A DNA stretch of 64,000 nucleotides from an uncultured Christensenellaceae bacterium (GTDB lineage Bacteria > Bacillota > Clostridia > Christensenellales > CAG-314): NCBI GenBank assembly GCA_910585195.1, contig CAJUCX010000003.1:62001-126000 (forward strand). Direction: 5' to 3'. Below, piece after piece: positions 59,586 to 64,000 of this stretch. The stretch's first letter is position 1; each line of letters starts with the position of its first letter. The notes below the pieces were generated by a model. That model did no database searches. It was not told the DNA's origin and saw nothing but the letters and a program-made list of their open reading frames with translations. A program made the position numbers and the translations under genes.

Positions 59586-61589
59586 ATGGAAAAACAATTT
59601 AAGCCAGTGCCAAATGTGGAGTGTTTGAAATATCACGGAACGCCAGAAAAACCAGATATAAAAATTTTCGTGTCGCATCGTATTGATCTTGATAGCGAAA
59701 CTATCAATAATCCGTTATTTATCCCTGTGCGTTGCGGTGCTGTTTATGACAAACGCACTGATGTTGAAATGTTGGGGGATGATACAGGTGATAACATTTC
59801 AGAAAAGCGGCAGTCTTTTTGCGAACTGACAGTACAATATTGGGCATGGAAAAATATTCAAGCGGATTATTATGGGCTGTGTCATTATCGTCGCTATCTT
59901 AATTTTTCTGAAAGTAACTATTCGACAGATGAATATGGCAATGTGTGTGATGATTTTATTACATTAGATTCAATAAAAAAATATTGTTTATATGAGCACA
60001 GTATCCAAAAAGTTATACAAGGTTATGATATTATTGTTTCAAAGAAAACGGCAGTGGATATGTTTCCTGAACATTTTCATTCCGTTGGTGAACAATATAA
60101 ACAAACCTCATACTTGCATGGTGAAGATTTAAACACGGTATTAGATGTTATTGTTGAGCTGTACCCAGAATATGAAAAAAGTGTTATGCAATATTTATCT
60201 GGGACAAAGACTTCTTTTTGTAATCTATTTATCATGAAGAAAGAGATCTTTTTTGAATATTCTGAGTGGCTCTTTAATATTCTTTTTGAAGTTGAAAAAA
60301 GAATAGATACAACTAATTATACAATAGAAGGCTATAGGACGCCGGGACATTTGGGAGAGAGGCTTCTTAATATATTTATTTTATTTCAAGAAAGTAAAAA
60401 TCCCAATATTAAAATTAAAGAGTTGCAGACAGTTTTTTTTAGTAATACTGCAAAACAAGACACATGCTTGGTTGCTGCATTTGAAGATAAAGACAATACG
60501 ATACCAATTGTTTTGGCTGCAAATGATTTTTTTGTACCAATGTGTGCAACGACAATTGCATCTGTATTGAGTAATGCGGATTTAACACATAACTATGATA
60601 TTGTGGTATTAAACAAAGATATTTCCTCACGCAATAAATCTTTAATGTTGGAAATGTGCAATAAATTTGAAAATGTAAGATTGCGTTTTTTTGATATCAT
60701 TTCATTATTGTCCCAATATTCATTAAAGGGTGGGATGCATATTAGTGTTGAAACATACTATCGCTTTTTAATCCAAGATATTCTTAAAGATTATGATAAA
60801 GTATTATATTTAGATAGCGACTTGGTGTGCACACATAATATTGCTGAACTTTATGATACAAATTTACAAAATAATTGGATTGGGGCTGTAAAAGACCCAG
60901 ATATGATTGGGCAAATTAATGGAAATGAAAAAGAATTTAACTATGCAATAGAGAAGTTAAAATTACAAAATCCGCATTCATATTTTCAGGCAGGCGTTTT
61001 ACTTTTAAATGTAAAAGCATTAAGAAAAAGTCATACCACAAAACAATGGTTAGACGAATCTATGACAAAGTATAAATATATGGATCAAGATATTCTTAAT
61101 AAAAATGCGCAAAATAAAGTTAAATTTTTGGACATGAGATGGAATGTTTTAATTGACTGCGTTGGGCAAAGGTTGCCAATTATTAAACAGGCACCATATA
61201 ATATTTGCCAAGAATATTTATCATCTCGAAAAATGCCATATATTATACATTATGCAGGTTTTCAAAAGCCATGGAATGACGTATCATGTGATTTTTATGA
61301 GGAATTTTGGGAGTATGCAAAATTAACACCTTTTTATGAAAGACTCATATCGATACTTGTTGATAGTAAAATAGGAAATTCCGTCTGGCGAATAGATCGA
61401 TTAGAAAATAAAGTTTTTCCGTACAAACCTTCTAGTGCACGTCAAGCTGCGGACAAATTGTGTCCGCCTGGTTCAAAAAGAAGAAAGGTGGCGAAATTTT
61501 TTGTTCCACCAGGCTCATGGAGATATAAATTTATTAAAAAACTGTACTATTTCTTTCATCCTATAAAGCGAAAAGAAGAACAAAAGTAA
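59586..61589 (+). CDS. Two-domain glycosyltransferase DUF4422-GT8 (copy 2)
   Basis: The 667-residue paralogue of the preceding gene has the same DUF4422 (about 24-270) and GT8 (about 300-570; LDSDL near 408) order. It has an extra 23-residue N-terminus and a longer C-terminal tail with LCPPGSKRRKVAKFFVPPGS, a repeated PPGSxR element. Such tails occur at the ends of several capsule glycosyltransferases. SD AAGGAG. The pair probably adds two different sugars, since the catalytic regions outside the identical block have diverged. Confidence 0.9.
   Translation: MEKQFKPVPNVECLKYHGTPEKPDIKIFVSHRIDLDSETINNPLFIPVRCGAVYDKRTDVEMLGDDTGDNISEKRQSFCELTVQYWAWKNIQADYYGLCHYRRYLNFSESNYSTDEYGNVCDDFITLDSIKKYCLYEHSIQKVIQGYDIIVSKKTAVDMFPEHFHSVGEQYKQTSYLHGEDLNTVLDVIVELYPEYEKSVMQYLSGTKTSFCNLFIMKKEIFFEYSEWLFNILFEVEKRIDTTNYTIEGYRTPGHLGERLLNIFILFQESKNPNIKIKELQTVFFSNTAKQDTCLVAAFEDKDNTIPIVLAANDFFVPMCATTIASVLSNADLTHNYDIVVLNKDISSRNKSLMLEMCNKFENVRLRFFDIISLLSQYSLKGGMHISVETYYRFLIQDILKDYDKVLYLDSDLVCTHNIAELYDTNLQNNWIGAVKDPDMIGQINGNEKEFNYAIEKLKLQNPHSYFQAGVLLLNVKALRKSHTTKQWLDESMTKYKYMDQDILNKNAQNKVKFLDMRWNVLIDCVGQRLPIIKQAPYNICQEYLSSRKMPYIIHYAGFQKPWNDVSCDFYEEFWEYAKLTPFYERLISILVDSKIGNSVWRIDRLENKVFPYKPSSARQAADKLCPPGSKRRKVAKFFVPPGSWRYKFIKKLYYFFHPIKRKEEQK
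60990..61183 (+). repeat. 194-bp block identical between the two glycosyltransferase paralogues (copy 2)
   Basis: Partner of 59086-59279. The identity ends abruptly on both sides. Confidence 0.9.
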
Positions 61590-61600
61590 GTGGAGAACAA

Positions 61601-62383
61601 ATGAAAGTTGTAATTTTAGCAGGTGGATTTGGCACCAGAATATCAGAAGAAAGTCAATTTAAGCCTAAGCCTATGGTGGAATTGGGTGGAATGCCTATTA
61701 TTTGGCATATTATGAAATTATATGGCCAATATGGTTTTAACGAGTTTATCATTTGTGCAGGCTATAAACAGCATGTAATTAAAGAATATTTTGCCGATTA
61801 TTTTTTGCATACATCCGATATAACTTTTGACTTTACAAACGGTCAAAATCAAATGATTGTGCATCGCAATAATTCTGAAAAATGGAAAGTTACTGTTGTT
61901 GACACGGGGCTTAACACCATGACGGGTGGTAGAGTAAAGCGAATTAAAGATTATATCGGTGATGAACCATTTATGCTGACATATGGTGACGGTGTATCTG
62001 ATGTAAATATTACAGCGCTGGTTGATTTTCATAAAAAGCATGGAAAATTAGTTACAATGTCTGCTTATAATGCAGGACAGAGATTCGGCGTTTTGGACAT
62101 CGCCGCTGACGGGTCAATTAAAGATTTCAGAGAAAAGACGCAAGGGGACGGAAACCTGATAAATATTGGTTATATGGTTTGTCAGCCTGAGTTTATTGAT
62201 TATATTGACAATGATACTACTGTACTTGAAAAGAAACCACTTGAAACTGTGGCAAAAATCGGACAACTTATGGCATATAAACATGATGGATTTTGGCAGT
62301 GTATGGATACAGTGAGAGAAAAAGAACAGTTGGAAAAAATGTGGGCAAAGGGCGAGGCCCCATGGAAAGTATGGAAAGACTAA
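61601..62383 (+). CDS. rfbF: Glucose-1-phosphate cytidylyltransferase
   Basis: The 260-residue nucleotidyltransferase makes CDP-glucose. It starts VILAGGFGTRISEESQFKPKPMVELG, the defining RfbF N-terminus. TYGDGVSDV is the metal-binding Asp segment, and FWQCMDTVREKEQLE is the conserved end. GTGGAG precedes the ATG. It commits glucose to the CDP-6-deoxyhexose and dideoxyhexose route. The stop overlaps rfbG (TAATG). Confidence 0.95.
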   Translation: MKVVILAGGFGTRISEESQFKPKPMVELGGMPIIWHIMKLYGQYGFNEFIICAGYKQHVIKEYFADYFLHTSDITFDFTNGQNQMIVHRNNSEKWKVTVVDTGLNTMTGGRVKRIKDYIGDEPFMLTYGDGVSDVNITALVDFHKKHGKLVTMSAYNAGQRFGVLDIAADGSIKDFREKTQGDGNLINIGYMVCQPEFIDYIDNDTTVLEKKPLETVAKIGQLMAYKHDGFWQCMDTVREKEQLEKMWAKGEAPWKVWKD

Positions 62384-63444
62384 TGAACAATCTTAATTTT
62401 TATAAAGACAAAATAGTTTTGGTAACAGGACATACTGGATTTAAGGGTAGTTGGATGTGCAAGGTGCTTACGATGTTTGGTGCTAAGGTGATTGGTTACT
62501 CATTAGAACCGCCAACACAACCAAGTTTATTTAAGATTGCCAAAATTGAAAAAGACATTGTTTCAGTTATTGGTGACATTAGAGACCTTGACAACTTAAA
62601 TGGCATTATACAAAAGTATCAGCCTGAAATAGTTATTCATATGGCGGCTCAACCATTAGTGAGAGAGAGTTATCAAAATCCTGTTTATACCTATGAAACT
62701 AATGTTATCGGTACCGTTAATATTTGTGAAGCAATAAGAAATTGTCAAAGTGTAAAATCATTTGTAAACGTAACAACCGATAAAGTGTATAAAAATAATG
62801 AGTGGGAGTGGGGTTATCGAGAAACTGACGCTTTAGATGGGTTTGACCCTTATTCAAATTCCAAATCATGTTCTGAATTGGTAACGAGTTCCTACAACAA
62901 GTCATTTTTGCATGCAAACGGTGTTGCGGTTTCAACATGCCGTGCAGGTAATGTCATTGGCGGCGGAGATTTTGCTGTAGACAGAATTATTCCGGATTGC
63001 GTTAGAGCAATGGAAGATAAAACGGAAATTATTGTGAGGAATCCATATTCGACCAGACCGTATCAACACGTATTGGAGCCGGTTATCACATATTTAGTAT
63101 TAGCAATGTTGCAATATAAGGACAAATCTATTGCAGATAGTTTTAATGTTGGACCAGATGATTGTGACTGTGTAACAACCGGTGAACTTGTAGATATGTT
63201 TTGCCGCATATATGGTGAAGGTGCTAAATGGAAAAATATTGCAGAAAAAAATGCGCCTCATGAAGCAAATTTTTTAAAGTTGGATTGTTCTAAAATTAAG
63301 ACAGTTTTGAAATGGAAACCAAGATGGCATATACAAGATGCAGTAGAAAAAACAATTGAATGGAGCAAATCATATTTATCAGGTGAAGATGTAACTTTGA
63401 TTATGGAAAAACAAATTAAGGAATATTTGGGAGTAAACTCATGA
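62383..63444 (+). CDS. rfbG: CDP-glucose 4,6-dehydratase
   Basis: The 353-residue extended SDR converts CDP-glucose to CDP-4-keto-6-deoxyglucose. The NAD loop is VTGHTGFKGSW, followed by NVTTDKVYKN and the YSNSKSCSE active-site pair. I chose ATG 62383, which overlaps the rfbF stop and aligns with the family start; in-frame ATGs at 62362 and 62371 lie inside rfbF. The stop overlaps the next gene as ATGA. Confidence 0.95.
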   Translation: MNNLNFYKDKIVLVTGHTGFKGSWMCKVLTMFGAKVIGYSLEPPTQPSLFKIAKIEKDIVSVIGDIRDLDNLNGIIQKYQPEIVIHMAAQPLVRESYQNPVYTYETNVIGTVNICEAIRNCQSVKSFVNVTTDKVYKNNEWEWGYRETDALDGFDPYSNSKSCSELVTSSYNKSFLHANGVAVSTCRAGNVIGGGDFAVDRIIPDCVRAMEDKTEIIVRNPYSTRPYQHVLEPVITYLVLAMLQYKDKSIADSFNVGPDDCDCVTTGELVDMFCRIYGEGAKWKNIAEKNAPHEANFLKLDCSKIKTVLKWKPRWHIQDAVEKTIEWSKSYLSGEDVTLIMEKQIKEYLGVNS

Positions 63445-64000
63445 AGAAAGCAGTCGTAACAGGTGCAAACGGTTTTGTTGGCAGTGCATTAGTGAAAAGA
63501 CTGGTGGAGAATAATGTTGAAGTTATAGCACTTGTACATAATATGCCAATAAAGATTCCACAAGGTGTACGAGTTATTAAATTTGACTTGTCTGAATGTG
63601 ACAAATTGCCGGATATTATTTTAGATAGAGATATTGATGTTATTTATCATATGGCGTGGGATGGGAATTCTGGCCCAGCCAGAGCGGATTATGCTCGTCA
63701 GTTAAGAAATGTTAAATATACTTGTGATATTTTACGCGCGGCGGCAAAATGTAGCATCAAGCGCTTTGTTGGGGCGGGGGCACTTGCCCAGTTTGATTGT
63801 GTAGAATATAATGGAATGAATTTTTCAACTCCTAATGCCGTTAGTTGTTATGGTTCTGCAAAGATTGCTGCTCAATATATGAGTAAAGCTATTTCCAGTT
63901 CTGAGGGTATTGAGCATATTTGGTGTGTGATTTCAAATACGTATGGCATTGGAAATACTACAATGAACTTTGTAAATATGGCTGTTAAAAAAATGCTGGC
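63441..64000 (+). CDS. NAD(P)-dependent epimerase/reductase (runs off the window)
   Basis: At least 186 residues of an extended SDR are visible. It starts KKAVVTGANGFVGSALVKRL with a GxxGxxG loop. Later segments are DVIYHMAWDG, FVGAGALAQFD and CYGSAKIAAQYM, with Tyr and Lys of the active site. Coupled to rfbG by ATGA, it probably reduces or epimerises the 4-keto sugar to a final CDP-deoxyhexose. No stop is seen before the edge, and the exact sugar cannot be told. Confidence 0.88.
   Translation, partial: MKKAVVTGANGFVGSALVKRLVENNVEVIALVHNMPIKIPQGVRVIKFDLSECDKLPDIILDRDIDVIYHMAWDGNSGPARADYARQLRNVKYTCDILRAAAKCSIKRFVGAGALAQFDCVEYNGMNFSTPNAVSCYGSAKIAAQYMSKAISSSEGIEHIWCVISNTYGIGNTTMNFVNMAVKKML

Overview
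The window looks like chromosome from an uncultured member of the Bacillota (class Clostridia or a close relative). The evidence is AGGAG-type ribosome binding sites, lipobox lipoproteins, spore-maturation genes spmA/spmB, a DnaD/DnaI-type replication loading pair, a HisZ-dependent short-form HisG, and a metG-tatD-(radical SAM)-rsmA cluster. Base composition is moderate in GC for most of the window and clearly AT-richer from about 57.7 kb on. I cannot name the species. All coordinates are within the window. Where an in-frame TTG or GTG lies upstream, starts were chosen by Shine-Dalgarno (SD) and promoter placement.

Layout. 0-4.5 kb: the end of a MATE transporter, a CPA2 Na+/H+ antiporter, a lipoprotein whose promoter carries a 12-base poly-C spacer, a related membrane-anchored protein, and a C39-like cysteine-protease fold. 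4.5-11 kb: argS, pepV, gltX and an O-antigen-ligase-like membrane protein. 11.2-13.7 kb: a DUF1538 membrane protein with two PII-like proteins in one operon. 13.8-17.6 kb: a flippase-like LPG-synthase TM protein, a 49-residue Cys4+Cys4 zinc-ribbon protein, uppP and ychF. 17.7-19.2 kb: a B12 module (cobalamin riboswitch, leader terminator, DUF4430 lipoprotein, ECF S-component), divergent from archaeal-type proS. 20.7-26.4 kb: spmB, spmA, metG, tatD, a radical SAM gene and rsmA. 26.7-33.6 kb: a surface-oriented stretch with an unknown cytosolic protein, a tandem 222-bp promoter-plus-structured-RNA repeat, a beta-propeller-like lipoprotein, an 886-residue modular surface protein and a collagen-like protein.

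33.9-43.5 kb holds a complete histidine operon (yerC-hisZGDCBHA-SDR-hisF-hisIE-hisK), with every step from PRPP/ATP to histidine and an unexpected short-chain dehydrogenase translationally coupled between hisA and hisF. 43.6-51.5 kb: a DNA-deoxyinosine-glycosylase-like gene, an M50-like membrane protease, a 1068-residue SbcC/SMC-like protein that has lost its recognisable ATPase motifs, then a divergent dnaD-like/dnaI pair. 51.6-55.3 kb: tRNA-Thr(GGT) with a displaced copy of its 3' end (a possible attachment-site scar), an amidase, DegV, DUF3795 and DUF308 proteins. 55.5-64 kb: a polysaccharide cluster with an ABC exporter (permease carrying an N-terminal ectodomain), two DUF4422-GT8 glycosyltransferase paralogues sharing an identical 194-bp block, then rfbF, rfbG and a cut-off epimerase/reductase that point to CDP-6-deoxyhexose synthesis.

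The observations I rank highest are the poly-C promoter spacer (a phase-variation switch), the tandem structured-RNA cassettes whose sequence identity begins at the predicted transcription start, the ATPase-dead SbcC-like protein beside the helicase-loading genes, and the DUF1538/dual-PII operon.
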